Assembly: GCA_903840435.1 (NCBI GenBank)
Contig: CAIMFV010000005.1
Span: 1-64,000 of the forward strand
Direction: 5' to 3'
Length of the DNA stretch: 64,000 nucleotides
DNA from: an uncultured Caulobacterales bacterium
GTDB taxonomy: Bacteria > Pseudomonadota > Alphaproteobacteria > Caulobacterales > Caulobacteraceae
The notes beneath the pieces are model-generated. The model ran no database searches. It was not told where the DNA came from and saw only the letters and a list, made by a program, of their open reading frames with translations. Position numbers and translations under genes: made by a program. Positions within the stretch are counted from its first letter, which is position 1. Each line of letters begins with the position of its first letter. Positions 42,795-53,184 of this stretch are shown here, one piece after another.

Positions 42795-43625
42795 TCAAAG
42801 CGTCGCGTGCAGGATGTGGCCGCCATGTTCTGGGGTGTGATCGAGGGCGTTGGGAAAAAACTTGGCGGCGATGTCCCGCGGCCCCAAATCGAGCACGCGC
42901 CGAAATCCCAGGCTCTCCAGACGCGGCTTCAAATCCTGCGGTGTGTAGGCGCTCAAGAAGGGTTCGCCTTGCGCCGCCACGCGCGCTGCCAACTGGTCGC
43001 GCAGCTTCCGCTGTGCCTCGGGGAAGGCGTCGCGGGGCTCGGGATAATCGAATACCACCTCGGCGCCCGCGGTTAGCCCGCCAATCTGGCCAAGCGTTGC
43101 AAACGTCGTCTCTTCCTTGAGATAGGGCGTCACGCCCAGCCAGCTAAAAAAGGCCGGCTGATCCAGGCGAAATCCCCTTTCAACCATCTTAGGGATCAAG
43201 GCGTCGGCCTCAAAATTGACCGGTACGAAAACCAGGGCCGGGTCGGCCTGCAGGCCTGCCGTCTCAAGGCGCTGCTGCTTCCACGCTTGGGTGGCCGGGT
43301 GGTCAACCTCAAAGAGCCTCGCCTTGGCGCCAAACGGCCAACGGCAACAGAGGGTGTCGAGCCCCGCGCCAAGGATGACGATCTGAGTCACGCCACGCTT
43401 GGCGATGCTCTCGGCCATCATGTCTTCGGAGAACCGCGAACGGGCGGCGATGAAATGGCGCAGGCCTGTGCGGCTTGGGTTCGCGCGCGCCTCCTCCACC
43501 ACCTCGTCACGATTGAGATCTGGCAGTTCGAAGGCGAGCGGGTCGTGGAAAATCCGCCCCTCCTCCAATACCTGATGGGCAGCGCGATGGGCGGCGGCGC
43601 CAAAGGCCGTTCGGCTGGGGCTCAT
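42795..43625 (-). CDS. TIGR00027/LCMT-like SAM methyltransferase
   Basis: A 276 aa class I methyltransferase of the leucine-carboxyl-methyltransferase-like group. Features: SRTAFGAAAHRAAHQ, the SAM motif QIVILGAGLDTLCCRW, LFEVDHPATQAWKQ and AFFSWLGVTPYLKEE. The family is widespread with unknown acceptors, in several cases polyketide or secondary-metabolite related. The ATG gives the conserved N-terminus; a longer frame reaches 43739 but overlaps the divergent GMC gene start. Confidence 0.85.
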   Translation of the reverse strand: MSPSRTAFGAAAHRAAHQVLEEGRIFHDPLAFELPDLNRDEVVEEARANPSRTGLRHFIAARSRFSEDMMAESIAKRGVTQIVILGAGLDTLCCRWPFGAKARLFEVDHPATQAWKQQRLETAGLQADPALVFVPVNFEADALIPKMVERGFRLDQPAFFSWLGVTPYLKEETTFATLGQIGGLTAGAEVVFDYPEPRDAFPEAQRKLRDQLAARVAAQGEPFLSAYTPQDLKPRLESLGFRRVLDLGPRDIAAKFFPNALDHTPEHGGHILHATL

Positions 43626-43738
43626 CAATTCCAAGGCCTTGTCCTCCCTGTTGCGGCGGCGGTCCACCCTTGCCTGGCTTGCCAACTTCACCCTAGACAA
43701 GCGCTCAGGGGCGAAGATGCGCCCAGCGAGGGGCGGCA

Positions 43739-45370
43739 ATGGCGGACCGATTCGACTATATTGTCCTCGGCGCAGGTTCAGCAGGGTCGCTCATCGCCAA
43801 CCGACTGTCGAGAGACCCCCGTCATCGCGTTCTGGTGCTCGAAGCCGGAGGCAATGACGACTGGATTTGGTTCCATATTCCGGTCGGCTACCTCTTCTCC
43901 ATCGGCAATCCGCGCAGCGATTGGCTTTACCGGACCGAGACCATGGCCAGCCTCAACGGCCGCGATCTCGCCTATCCGCGCGGCAAGGTGATTGGCGGCA
44001 GTTCCGCTATTAACGCCATGATCTATATGCGCGGCCAAGCTGCCGACTATGACCATTGGCGCGACCTCGGCCTCCCTGGGTGGGGGTGGGCAGATGTCCT
44101 GCCCTATTTTCTCGCCCACGAAGACCACATCGACCGCCAAGGCCCGTTTCATGCGCAAGGGGGCGAGTGGCGGGTCGAGTATCCACGGATGCGCTGGCAG
44201 GTGCTTGACGCCTTTGCCGAAGCCGCCGCCCAGGCGGGTGTGCCGCCCACGACCGACTTCAACACCGGCGACAATTTTGGTTCGGGTTATTTCGAGGTCA
44301 ATCAAAAGGCAGGCGTTCGGTGGAGCGCGGCGCGCGGCTTCCTCAAACCTGTCCTGTCACGTAAGAACTTGACCCTTTTAACCGGCGTCTTGATCGACAA
44401 GGTGCTGATCGAGAACGGTCGGGCCGTGGGGGTTTCAGGGTTTCGCCAGGGCGTGCCGTTTGAAGCGCGGGCGCAGGGCGAGGTCATTTTGAGTTGCGGG
44501 GCGGTGGCTACGCCTGGTGTGCTGGAGCGTTCCGGGATCGGCGACCCGGCCCGATTGGCCGCCCTTGGTGCGCCCGTGGCGAGCGCTCTGCCCGGCGTCG
44601 GCGAGAACCTGCAAGACCATCTGCAACTCCGCCCCTATTTTCGCGTCGAAGGGGTGGCGACACTGAATAGTCTCTATCGGTCCTGGCTGCGCCGCGCCGC
44701 CATGGGGGTCGAATATGGGCTATTCCGCAAAGGGCCACTCTCAATGGCGCCGTCGCAAATGGGCGCATTTGTCCGCTCGCACCCAGAGGTCGAGCGACCT
44801 GACCTGGAATTTCACGTCCAACCCCTGTCCTTGGATCGGTTTGGCGCGCCGCTGCATGGGTTTGGTGCCGTAACGCTCAGCGTCTGCAATCTGCGCCCTG
44901 AAAGTCGCGGCGCGGTCCATGCCCGCAGCCCTGATCCCCATGACGCACCCGTCATTTCGCCAAACTATCTGTCGACGGCCCGCGACGAAGCGGTTGCGGT
45001 CGCTAGCCTGAAGTGGGCGCGGCGCATCATGGCCCAACCGGCCTTCGCCCAATACTGTCCGGTAGAGGTCAAGCCCGGTGCCGAGTGTGCCACCGACGAC
45101 GCGCTGCTCGCCAGTGCACGCGACATCGCCACCACCATCTTCCACCCTGTCGGCACGGCTCGCATGGGAAAGGCGGGCGATAGCCACCGCGTCGTCGATT
45201 CGTCACTGAAGGTTGTGGGGATTGAAGCCTTGCGGGTCGCGGATGCTTCTGTGATGCCGACCATCACATTGGGCAACACCAATTCGCCCACGCTGATGAT
45301 CGCCGAAAGGGCCAGCGCCATGATCCTTGCCGACCAACCTTGGAAGGCAACATCATCTCAAGCGCTTTGA
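43739..45370 (+). CDS. GMC-family FAD oxidoreductase
   Basis: A 543 aa flavin-dependent alcohol dehydrogenase/oxidase of the choline-dehydrogenase class. It starts DYIVLGAGSAGSLIANRLS with the GxGxxG FAD site, has the YPRGKVIGGSSAINAMIYMRG GMC signature 1 region, GAVATPGVLERSGIG (signature 2) and the catalytic HPVGTARMG near the C-terminus. The substrate is an unidentified alcohol. No betaine genes are adjacent. It is divergent from the methyltransferase. Confidence 0.9.
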   Translation: MADRFDYIVLGAGSAGSLIANRLSRDPRHRVLVLEAGGNDDWIWFHIPVGYLFSIGNPRSDWLYRTETMASLNGRDLAYPRGKVIGGSSAINAMIYMRGQAADYDHWRDLGLPGWGWADVLPYFLAHEDHIDRQGPFHAQGGEWRVEYPRMRWQVLDAFAEAAAQAGVPPTTDFNTGDNFGSGYFEVNQKAGVRWSAARGFLKPVLSRKNLTLLTGVLIDKVLIENGRAVGVSGFRQGVPFEARAQGEVILSCGAVATPGVLERSGIGDPARLAALGAPVASALPGVGENLQDHLQLRPYFRVEGVATLNSLYRSWLRRAAMGVEYGLFRKGPLSMAPSQMGAFVRSHPEVERPDLEFHVQPLSLDRFGAPLHGFGAVTLSVCNLRPESRGAVHARSPDPHDAPVISPNYLSTARDEAVAVASLKWARRIMAQPAFAQYCPVEVKPGAECATDDALLASARDIATTIFHPVGTARMGKAGDSHRVVDSSLKVVGIEALRVADASVMPTITLGNTNSPTLMIAERASAMILADQPWKATSSQAL

Positions 45371-45382
45371 TCTGAAAAAAAG

Positions 45383-45459
45383 TGGTAGGCGGCGACGGAT
45401 TCGAACCGCCGACCCTCTCGGTGTAAACGAGATGCTCTAACCAGCTGAGCTAGCCGCCC
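45383..45459 (-). tRNA. tRNA-Val (anticodon TAC)
   Basis: A 77-base cloverleaf on the minus strand: acceptor GGGCGGC, D-arm AGCTCAGCTGGTTAGAGC, anticodon stem-loop CTCGTTTACACCGAG with TAC, T-loop GGTTCGAATCC, and CCA encoded. It lies downstream of hup. Confidence 0.97.
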
Positions 45460-45492
45460 CTAAGCCTTGGGGGTTTAGCCTTTATGGGGCCA

Positions 45493-45528
45493 AAGGAAAA
45501 GGGGCAGACCTGCGGCCCGCCCCTTTTT
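45493..45528 (-). terminator. Terminator downstream of hup
   Basis: AAAAGGGGC pairs with GCCCCTTTT around a 13-base loop, giving T-runs on both strands; it stands 30 bases after the hup stop and before tRNA-Val. Confidence 0.7.
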
Positions 45529-45557
45529 GAAACGATTAAAAATCGCGCGTGCGGCGA

Positions 45558-45833
45558 TTAGTTGATCGCCGTCTTCAGGCCTTCGCCGACGCGGAAACGG
45601 ACGCTCTTCGACGCCGGACGCGCAACGCTCTCGCCAGTGCGCGGATTGCGCGCCGTGCCCGCTTCGCGCGCCACAGGCACAAAGCTGCCAAATCCGACGA
45701 TCCGGACTTCCTGGCCTGCCTTCACCGATTCGGTCACCGCCTCGATAAATGCGTCCAGAGCCTCCTTGGCTTGCTTCTGGCTCAGTCCGGACTTCTCGGC
45801 GATGGACGCCACCAGTTCGGCCTTCGTTGTCAT
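45558..45833 (-). CDS. hupB: HU-family nucleoid DNA-binding protein
   Basis: A 91 aa HU histone-like protein that bends DNA and organises the nucleoid. It has the family start MTTKAELVASIAEKSGLSQ, the GFGSFVPVAREAGTARNP arm with the intercalating Pro, and the TGESVARPASKSVRFRVG C-terminus. It follows lon on the same strand, the usual alphaproteobacterial lon-hup order, and has its own terminator. Confidence 0.95.
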   Translation of the reverse strand: MTTKAELVASIAEKSGLSQKQAKEALDAFIEAVTESVKAGQEVRIVGFGSFVPVAREAGTARNPRTGESVARPASKSVRFRVGEGLKTAIN

Positions 45834-46045
45834 ATGTGTCTTCTCCCAACCCTAAGCGGTCGCGACTGTTTGGCGCGAGTCACGCATCGTCAAAAACAGA
45901 TTATGAAACGGGAAAACGCTGAAGGTCAAAACGAAAAAGGTCGCAGCACGTGCCAAAACCCAAGGAATTGTGGGGAAAACCGACTTTTCCACCCGAAGAC
46001 CCCGACAAGGCGCGTCTGTTTTCGCCTCATCGGGGAAGGTCGGAC

Positions 46046-48439
46046 TCAGTGGGTAATGACCGATTCGGTCGGGCCGTCGTCGGGCGGGGACGGCGCGACC
46101 TCGGCAGGCTCGGTCCAACTGATCGGGGTGAGATGGGAAACAAGCGCGTGCATCAATACCTCGTCCACCGTGGAGACGGGGATGATGGTCATGCCCGTTT
46201 TCACCGCCTCGGGCACCTCAGCGAGGTCCTTCTCATTCTCTTTCGGGATGAGGACGGTCTTGACGCCGGACCGCAGGGCCGCCAGCAGCTTTTCCTTCAG
46301 GCCACCAATGGCCAGGACCCGACCCCGCAGGGTGATCTCGCCGGTCATTGCCACATCCTTCCGGACGGGGATGCCGGTGATCACCGAGACGATGGCAGTG
46401 ACCATGGCAACGCCCGCCGACGGTCCGTCCTTTGGCGTTGCCCCTTCCGGTACGTGGACGTGTACATCGGTGCGCTCGAACACCGGCGGGGCGATGCCAA
46501 AGGCGGTGCTGCGGGCGCGGACATAGGAATTGGCTGCAGAGACCGATTCCTTCATCACCTCTTTCAGATTGCCGGTAATGCTCATCCGGCCCTTACCGCT
46601 CATCTTCACCGCTTCGATGGTAAGGATTTCCCCGCCAAACTCGGTCCAGGCAAGCCCGGTAACAATGCCCACCTGATCTTCGCCCTCGGTTTCGCCATAG
46701 CGGAACTTTTGCACGCCTGCATAGGTCGCCAGCCGCTCAGCATCGATGGTGATCGAGAGGACTTTTTCGCGGGTCAGGTCACGGACGGTTTTGCGCGCCA
46801 GATTGCCAAGCTCGCGCTCAAGTGAACGCACCCCCGCCTCGCGGGTATAGTAGCGGATCAGGTCGCGGATCGCTTCATCAGGCACGATCCATTCCTCGGC
46901 GCTCAGACCGTGGTTCTTGGCGAGCTTTGGCAGCACGTGACGCCGCGCGATCTCGATTTTTTCTGCCTCAGTATAGCCAGGGATGCGAATGATCTCCATC
47001 CGGTCCATCAGGGGCTGGGGCATGTTGAGGCTATTGGCCGTGGTGACGAACATCACTTGGCTCAGGTCGTAATCGACCTCCAGATAGTGATCGCCAAAGG
47101 TGGCGTTTTGTTCCGGGTCCAAGACCTCCAACAGCGCACTTGACGGGTCGCCGCGCCAATCGGCGCCCAACTTGTCAATTTCGTCGAGCAGGAAGAAGGG
47201 GTTGGTGGCCTTGGCCTTCTTCATCGACTGAATGACCTTGCCGGGCATGGAGCCGATATAGGTGCGCCGATGACCGCGTATTTCGGCCTCATCGCGCACG
47301 CCGCCCAAGGAAAGCCGGACAAATTCCCGGCCCGTCGCCTTGGCAATGGAGCGGCCGAGCGAGGTTTTGCCGACGCCTGGAGGGCCGACGAGGCAAAGGA
47401 TCGGCCCTTTCAGATCGCCGGTGCGCGCCTGGACTGCCAAATATTCCAAGATGCGCTCTTTTACCTTGTCGAGGCCGAAATGGTCCTCGTCCAAAATCTT
47501 GGCCGCCGCTTCGAGATCAATGGTCTTGGTTTTGGCTCGCCCCCAAGGCAGCGCCAACAGCCAGTCGAGGTAATTGCGCACGACGGTCGATTCGGCCGAC
47601 ATGGGGCTCATATTGCGCAGCTTCTTCAGCTCCGCATCCGCCTTGGTGCGCGCCTCCTTGGAAAGCTTGGTCTTTTTGATCCGCTTTTCCAGCTCGACCA
47701 ATTCGTCGCGATGCTCGTCCTGTTCGCCCAGTTCGCGTTGAATCGCCTTCATCTGTTCATTGAGGTAGTATTCGCGCTGGGTCTTTTCCATCTGCCGCTT
47801 CACACGGCTGCGGATCTTTTTCTCGACCTGTAGGACCGAGATTTCACCCTCCATCAGGGCATAGACCTTCTCCAGCCGCTTGGCGACGTCGGTGATCTCC
47901 AACAGGGCCTGCTTGTCGGACAGCTTGATCGACAGATGCGCCACGATGGAATCGGCCAGCTTGCCCGGCTCGACGATTTGCGGAATGGCCGCCAAAACTT
48001 CCGGCGGGGCCTTTTTGTTCAGCTTCACGTAGGATTCAAACTGGTCGATCACGGCACGCCGCAGAGCCTGGCTCTCGGCGGCGCCGTCATCATGCTCGGT
48101 CAATTCCTGACACTCGGCTTCAAAATAGGCGTCGGTCTTGGTGAATTTCGACAGGGACGCTCTCACCTTGCCTTCGACCAAAACCTTGACCGTCCCGTCA
48201 GGCAGTTTCAGCAGTTGCAAGACATGGGCGATGACACCGATCTCATAGATGGCCGCGGGGCTTGGATCATCATCGGTGGAGTTGCGCTGGGTGACCAGGA
48301 GAATGGCCTTGTCGCCCTGCATCACCTGCTCCAGCGCCTTGACCGACTTCTCGCGGCCCACGAACAGCGGCACGACCATTTGCGGAAAGACCACAATGTC
48401 GCGGAGCGGCAGAACCGGCAGAATGCGCGTCTCAGTCAT
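46046..48439 (-). CDS. lon: ATP-dependent Lon protease
   Basis: A 797 aa AAA+ serine protease that degrades misfolded and regulatory proteins. The N-terminal substrate domain starts TRILPVLPLRDIVVFPQMVV. The AAA+ module has Walker A GPPGVGKTSLG and Walker B FFLLDEIDKLG. The C-terminal peptidase domain has the Ser in DGPSAGVAM and Lys in GLKEKLLAA. GAGGAG lies 6 bases before the ATG, deciding against the in-frame start 16 codons upstream. It sits after clpX and before hup. Confidence 0.97.
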   Translation of the reverse strand: MTETRILPVLPLRDIVVFPQMVVPLFVGREKSVKALEQVMQGDKAILLVTQRNSTDDDPSPAAIYEIGVIAHVLQLLKLPDGTVKVLVEGKVRASLSKFTKTDAYFEAECQELTEHDDGAAESQALRRAVIDQFESYVKLNKKAPPEVLAAIPQIVEPGKLADSIVAHLSIKLSDKQALLEITDVAKRLEKVYALMEGEISVLQVEKKIRSRVKRQMEKTQREYYLNEQMKAIQRELGEQDEHRDELVELEKRIKKTKLSKEARTKADAELKKLRNMSPMSAESTVVRNYLDWLLALPWGRAKTKTIDLEAAAKILDEDHFGLDKVKERILEYLAVQARTGDLKGPILCLVGPPGVGKTSLGRSIAKATGREFVRLSLGGVRDEAEIRGHRRTYIGSMPGKVIQSMKKAKATNPFFLLDEIDKLGADWRGDPSSALLEVLDPEQNATFGDHYLEVDYDLSQVMFVTTANSLNMPQPLMDRMEIIRIPGYTEAEKIEIARRHVLPKLAKNHGLSAEEWIVPDEAIRDLIRYYTREAGVRSLERELGNLARKTVRDLTREKVLSITIDAERLATYAGVQKFRYGETEGEDQVGIVTGLAWTEFGGEILTIEAVKMSGKGRMSITGNLKEVMKESVSAANSYVRARSTAFGIAPPVFERTDVHVHVPEGATPKDGPSAGVAMVTAIVSVITGIPVRKDVAMTGEITLRGRVLAIGGLKEKLLAALRSGVKTVLIPKENEKDLAEVPEAVKTGMTIIPVSTVDEVLMHALVSHLTPISWTEPAEVAPSPPDDGPTESVITH

Positions 48440-48694
48440 TTTCAACTCCTCGCTCTCGCGCTGCGATGTCGCTGCGGCGGAGCCCATAAGACCTCAGGCC
48501 CGAAGCCGTCGCGGCGCCCCGATACTGAGCCCCCGCTTCGCGGCTTTCGTCCATAAAAATCCACCCTGCCCCGAAACGCGGCGGCGGGGTGGCGCGTGAA
48601 GAGTGGTATGTGGAGCCTTCGGGGCCGCGTTCAAGAGAGGCAGATGCGTATCACGCATCCGCTCACTGCGGTCAGCCGATTTTGGCCTTCAAAA

Positions 48695-49954
48695 TTAGGA
48701 AGCTTGGCCGCCACGCTTTTCGGCATAGATCATCAAGGGCTGAGCCCGGCCTTCGACCACCTCGCCATTGACCACGACTTCTTCGACGCCCTGATAGGTC
48801 GGCATTTCAAACATGGTGTCGAGCAGAATGCCTTCCATGATCGAGCGCAGGCCCCGGGCGCCAGTTTTGCGCTGGATCGCCTTACGTGAGATGGCGTGCA
48901 GGGCGTCCTCGGTAAAGGTCAGGCCGACCTGTTCCATCTCGAATAGCCGCTGGTACTGTTTCACCAAGGCGTTCTTCGGCTCGCACAAGATCTTCACCAG
49001 CGCCGCTTCGTCGAGATCCTCGAGCGTGGCAATGACCGGCAAACGGCCGATAAATTCGGGAATGAGACCAAAGCGCAGGAGGTCGTCCGGCTCCACCTGA
49101 CGCAGCACCTCGCCTGTGCGCCGCTCTTCCGGGTCCTTCACCTCGGCGCCAAAGCCAATCGAAGACCCCTTGCCGCGTCCGGAAATGATCTTTTCCAGGC
49201 CCGCAAAGGCCCCGCCGCAGATGAAGAGGATATTGGTCGTGTCAACTTGCAGGAATTCCTGCTGCGGATGCTTGCGCCCGCCTTGTGGCGGCACAGAGGC
49301 GACCGTGCCTTCCATGATCTTCAACAGGGCCTGTTGCACACCCTCGCCCGAGAAGTCGCGGGTGATGGAGGGGTTGTCGGACTTGCGGCTGATCTTGTCG
49401 ACCTCGTCAATATAGACGATGCCGCGCTGCGCCCGCTCGACATTATAGTCCGCAGCCTGCAGGAGTTTGAGGATGATATTTTCGACGTCTTCGCCGACAT
49501 AGCCCGCTTCGGTCAGGGTGGTGGCGTCGGCCATGGTGAACGGCACATCAATGATGCGGGCCAGGGTTTGGGCCAGCAAGGTCTTGCCCGAACCGGTCGG
49601 ACCGACCAGCAAGATGTTCGACTTGGCCAGTTCGACGTCATTGTTTTTCGTCGCGTGATTGAGGCGCTTATAGTGATTGTGCACGGCGACGGCCAAAACC
49701 TTCTTGGCGTGCTCCTGCCCAATCACATAGTCGTCCAAAACCTCGCGGATTTCGCGCGGCGTCGGCACGCCGTCCTTCGACTTGACGAAGGCGATCTTGT
49801 GCTCTTCGCGGATGATGTCCATGCAAAGCTCGACGCATTCATCACAAATGAACACCGTTGGACCGGCGATCAGTTTGCGGACCTCATGCTGGCTCTTTCC
49901 GCAGAAGGAGCAATAGAGGGTCGATTTGGCGTCGCCACTGGCGGCTTTGGTCAT
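48695..49954 (-). CDS. clpX: ClpX, ATPase subunit of ClpXP
   Basis: A 419 aa AAA+ unfoldase that feeds tagged substrates to ClpP. The N-terminal zinc domain has four Cys (15, 18, 37, 40: CSFCGKSQ...CDECVELC). Walker A is [15 protein letters not shown], Walker [10 protein letters not shown], and the IGF-type loop that docks ClpP appears in the SIGFGAEV segment. In alphaproteobacteria ClpXP also drives cell-cycle regulator turnover. It lies between clpP and lon on the minus strand, with the HAD gene interrupting on the other strand. Confidence 0.97.
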   Translation of the reverse strand: MTKAASGDAKSTLYCSFCGKSQHEVRKLIAGPTVFICDECVELCMDIIREEHKIAFVKSKDGVPTPREIREVLDDYVIGQEHAKKVLAVAVHNHYKRLNHATKNNDVELAKSNILLVGPTGSGKTLLAQTLARIIDVPFTMADATTLTEAGYVGEDVENIILKLLQAADYNVERAQRGIVYIDEVDKISRKSDNPSITRDFSGEGVQQALLKIMEGTVASVPPQGGRKHPQQEFLQVDTTNILFICGGAFAGLEKIISGRGKGSSIGFGAEVKDPEERRTGEVLRQVEPDDLLRFGLIPEFIGRLPVIATLEDLDEAALVKILCEPKNALVKQYQRLFEMEQVGLTFTEDALHAISRKAIQRKTGARGLRSIMEGILLDTMFEMPTYQGVEEVVVNGEVVEGRAQPLMIYAEKRGGQAS

Positions 49955-50362
49955 AGCATATCTCACTTTTCGGGCTCACCCCCTATCAAGGAGGTGAAAC
50001 GCCGGGACGATGATCGGTCAAGACAGAGGACTTCAAAAAGCCCGCCGGGTGATCGATTCGGTAAAGCCTACACCCGCAAATCTTACGGAAACCTGACGAC
50101 AAGGCGTCGTTATACGACCACATTGCGATCGGACAGATCAAGACTCGTTCCGATTTTTCGCCATATCCACGGGCGCTAGCACGCCAAAAGCCCCGAGCGG
50201 CGGCGATTTGCGGCTCGGCTCTTTTGCAACAGCTTCGATATGGGGGCAAATCCTTTTATTTCCAGCCTTGCATTCCGCACGGCTCTTTGTTTTCTGTCGC
50301 CTCGCCCCTGGCGCTGCGCCAAACGCCATCCCCCCTAAGACCCAGAGTTCGATATAAACTTC
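49955..50362. other. Intergenic region between clpX and a divergent HAD gene
   Basis: About 400 bases holding the clpX promoter and probably the promoter of the HAD-family gene. No protein gene or RNA gene was supported, and no clear operator was placed. Confidence 0.5.
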
Positions 50363-51019
50363 ATGGCGGACACCCACGACGCCCCGATTCCTTTGAAGGA
50401 TCGCGCTGGTCCCATTGTCGCATTTGACTTCGACGGCACACTGACGGTTCGCGACAGCTTTATCGGCTTTTTGCGCTGGCGGTGTTCTGCACCTCGCTTC
50501 GCCATGGGGCTGGCCCGCTTGGCGCCGGAGTTGGCGCGGTATGCCGTACAGCGCGACCGCCACCGATTGAAGGCTGCGGCGGTGACCGAGTTTTTGGCCG
50601 GTGTGCCGCGCGAGGCTTTGATTGCCGAGGCTCGCGCCTTTGCGGCACAGCAAGCCCCCTACCTGCTGCGCCCTGACGCTATCCGGGTTTGGCGCAGGCA
50701 TCAGTCCGACGGGGCGCGGGTTGTGGTGGTCACCGCCTCGCCTGAACTGATTGTCGAGCCCTTCGCCCACGGCCTCGGGGCCGATTTGACGATTGGAACG
50801 CGGTTGAAGTTTGATCGCCAAGGGCGTGTCGCCCCGGGTCTCGACGGGCCCAACTGTCGTGGGCCGGAAAAGGTCGCCCGTCTGCAACAGGTGTTTGGCG
50901 AGGACGTCACCCTGCTGGCGGCCTATGGCGACAGTGATGGCGACAATGAGATGTTGGCCATCGCTGAATCCGGCCAAATGAAATATTTCGCCGGTGCGCC
51001 AGTCACCTCAAAGTTTTGA
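50363..51019 (+). CDS. HAD-IB family phosphatase
   Basis: A 218 aa HAD-superfamily IB hydrolase (SerB/CicA-like). The nucleophile motif is AFDFDGTLTVRDS (DxDGT), followed by VVVTASPELIVEPFA (motif II) and YGDSDGDNEM (motif III/IV). CicA-like members are conserved in alphaproteobacteria and affect cell morphology in Caulobacter; the substrate is unknown. It is inserted in reverse orientation between clpP and clpX. Its 3' end faces clpP across a strong hairpin. Confidence 0.85.
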   Translation: MADTHDAPIPLKDRAGPIVAFDFDGTLTVRDSFIGFLRWRCSAPRFAMGLARLAPELARYAVQRDRHRLKAAAVTEFLAGVPREALIAEARAFAAQQAPYLLRPDAIRVWRRHQSDGARVVVVTASPELIVEPFAHGLGADLTIGTRLKFDRQGRVAPGLDGPNCRGPEKVARLQQVFGEDVTLLAAYGDSDGDNEMLAIAESGQMKYFAGAPVTSKF

Positions 51020-51033
51020 CTAAGCCCTAAGAC

Positions 51034-51065
51034 GCCGGACCCGCTTGATAGCTTTCGGGTCCGGC
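51034..51065. terminator. Bidirectional hairpin between convergent genes
   Basis: GCCGGACCCG pairs perfectly with CGGGTCCGGC around a 12-base loop, between the HAD-gene stop and the clpP stop. T-runs are weak, so termination is presumed, not certain. Confidence 0.55.
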
Positions 51066-51075
51066 CAGTTGTGCC

Positions 51076-51714
51076 TTAGGATTTGCTGTCGCTCGCGCCT
51101 TCGGCACTGTCGCGAGTTTCATAGACGTGATCCACAAGGCCAAAATCCTTGGCTTCTTGGGCGGTCAAGAAGTTGTCGCGGTCGAGCGCCTTTTCGATGG
51201 CTTCGACGCTTTGCCCCGTATGCTTAGCATAAAGCTCATTCATCCGGCGCTTGGTCTTGATGATGTCTTCGGCATGGCGCTCAATGTCAGAGGCCTGACC
51301 GCGGAAACCGCCAGACGGCTGGTGAACCATGATGCGCGCATTTGGCAAGGCAATGCGCGCACCCTTGGCGCCCGCGCCGAGAATGAACGAGCCCATGGAG
51401 GCCGCCATGCCGATGCAGACCGTCGAGACGGGGCTCCGGATATATTGCATGGTGTCATAGATCGCCATGCCCGAGGTCACCTGACCGCCGGGCGAATTGA
51501 TGTACATGGCGATTTCTTTTTTCGGGTTTTCGCTTTCGAGGAAGAGCAACTGGGCGGTGATCAGAGCCGCCATGCCGTCTTCAAAAGGTCCACTTAAAAA
51601 GATGATGCGCTCTTTCAGCAGGCGCGAAAAAATGTCGTAAGCGCGCTCGCCACGGCTGGTCTGCTCGACCACCATGGGAACGAGGTTCATCATGACGCTG
51701 GCAGGATCGCGCAT
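51076..51714 (-). CDS. clpP: ClpP protease subunit
   Basis: A 212 aa serine protease forming the ClpP tetradecamer. The triad is visible: Ser106 in GMAASMGSF, His131 in MVHQPSGG and Asp180 in ALDRDNFLT. The [15 protein letters not shown] region and [18 protein letters not shown] are conserved. It follows tig on the minus strand as usual. A shorter start at the second Met of the first ten residues is possible. Confidence 0.97.
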   Translation of the reverse strand: MRDPASVMMNLVPMVVEQTSRGERAYDIFSRLLKERIIFLSGPFEDGMAALITAQLLFLESENPKKEIAMYINSPGGQVTSGMAIYDTMQYIRSPVSTVCIGMAASMGSFILGAGAKGARIALPNARIMVHQPSGGFRGQASDIERHAEDIIKTKRRMNELYAKHTGQSVEAIEKALDRDNFLTAQEAKDFGLVDHVYETRDSAEGASDSKS

Positions 51715-51762
51715 CGGGGTCTCTTCTCACTTAAGGTTTCGGGAGACTCAAACCGCCCCCGC

Positions 51763-51787
51763 CGTCAGGGGGATATCGCCCCTGACG
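51763..51787. other. Hairpin between tig and clpP
   Basis: CGTCAGGGG pairs perfectly with CCCCTGACG across a 7-base loop, in the gap between the tig stop and clpP start. It lacks a T-run and may stabilise the tig transcript end or cause partial termination before clpP. Confidence 0.6.
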
Positions 51788-51816
51788 CCCGTGCGTTCAA
51801 GTCACGAGTTGCGCAT

Positions 51817-53184
51817 TTAGGCTTCGCTATAGCCGTCCGGCAGGTCGTCGTCGGCCAATAGCTCTTCCTTGGTCGTCGGCTGATCTTCGATTTTCGCCTT
51901 AGAAAAGATCAGGTCGACGACCTTTTCCTCATAGACCGGCGCGCGCAGTTGCGCCGCGGCCTGTGCGTTTTGACGGTAGAATTCGATCACTTCGCGCTCT
52001 TGGCCCGGATAGCGACGCGCTTCGGCGATCAGGGCACCGTTCATTTCCTGCTCGGTCACCTGAACGTCATTGCGACGGCCAATTTCGGCCAGCACCAGTC
52101 CGAGCCGCACCCGGCGTTCGGCGATCTTGCGGTACTCGCCGCGCAATTGCTCATCGGTCTTGGCCTTGTCTTCCTCAGACAGTTGCCCCGAAGCCTTTTC
52201 CGCTTCCACCTGGTTCCAGATCACTTGGAACTCGCTTTCAACCATCCGTGGGGGCAGGTCGAAGGTGTGGCGCTCGTCCAGGGCGTCCAGGAGTGCGCGC
52301 TTGAGCTTGAAGCGGCTGGCGCTGGCATATTGACGGGCCAGCTGGTCCTTGACCGCCTGACGAAGCGTCGCCAGGTCGTCAAGCCCCAACTTCTTCGCCA
52401 GCTCATCATCGATGGACGCGTCTTTGGCGGCGCGAATTTCTTTGACGTGAACCTCAAACTCTGCGGGCTTGCCCTTCAGATTTTCAGCTTGATAGTCCTC
52501 TGGGAAGGTAACCTTGACCACGATGTCGGCTCCCGCCTTGGCGCCCTTCACCTGATCTTCGAACCCTGGAATGAAGCGGCCTTGACCAATGACCAGCTCA
52601 ACATCTTCCGCCGTGCCGCCCTCAAACGCTTCGCCGTCAATACGACCGACAAAATTGATGACCACGAGATCACCTTCTGCGGCCTTCGGGGCCTTGCCAC
52701 CCTTCTTTTCGTAGACCTTGTTTTCGTCCGCGATGGAGGTGAGGCTCTCGTCAATCTCTGCGTCAGTTGGCTCATAGACCGGACGCACAAGCGAAATGGC
52801 AGAGATGTCAGTCGGCTCGAATTCCGGCATCAGCTCAACGGCCAATTCAAAGGCGAGATCGGCCTCCCCGGCCAAAACCTTCGAAATATCGCCCTCGAAG
52901 CGGATATCTGGCGAGCCAGCGGGCCGCAGCTTGGCCTCGTCCAGCGCTTGCTTTTGACTTTCCGCCAAGGTTTCTTCGACAATCTCCTGCATCAAGCCCT
53001 TGCCGTACATCTTACGGACATGGGCGGCGGGAACCTTGCCAGGGCGAAAGCCCTTCAATTGCATTTTGGGGCTGATCTCAGCAATCTTGGCGTTGAGCTT
53101 TTGCGCCAGGATGTCCTGCGCCACCACAACCCCAAACACTCGGCTCAGGCCTTCGCCCGATTTTTGTACGATCTCAATGGACAT
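51817..53184 (-). CDS. tig: Trigger factor chaperone
   Basis: Ribosome-associated prolyl isomerase/chaperone, 455 aa. The ribosome-docking signature GFRPGKVP is at about residue 45-52, the FKBP-type PPIase domain is at about 160-250 (GDLVVINFVGRIDGEAFEGG, FIPGFEDQVKGA), and the C-terminal helical arms end in an acidic tail. It heads the tig-clpP-(HAD)-clpX-lon-hup chain. The first residues MSIEIVQKSGEGLSR are typical. Confidence 0.96.
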   Translation of the reverse strand: MSIEIVQKSGEGLSRVFGVVVAQDILAQKLNAKIAEISPKMQLKGFRPGKVPAAHVRKMYGKGLMQEIVEETLAESQKQALDEAKLRPAGSPDIRFEGDISKVLAGEADLAFELAVELMPEFEPTDISAISLVRPVYEPTDAEIDESLTSIADENKVYEKKGGKAPKAAEGDLVVINFVGRIDGEAFEGGTAEDVELVIGQGRFIPGFEDQVKGAKAGADIVVKVTFPEDYQAENLKGKPAEFEVHVKEIRAAKDASIDDELAKKLGLDDLATLRQAVKDQLARQYASASRFKLKRALLDALDERHTFDLPPRMVESEFQVIWNQVEAEKASGQLSEEDKAKTDEQLRGEYRKIAERRVRLGLVLAEIGRRNDVQVTEQEMNGALIAEARRYPGQEREVIEFYRQNAQAAAQLRAPVYEEKVVDLIFSKAKIEDQPTTKEELLADDDLPDGYSEA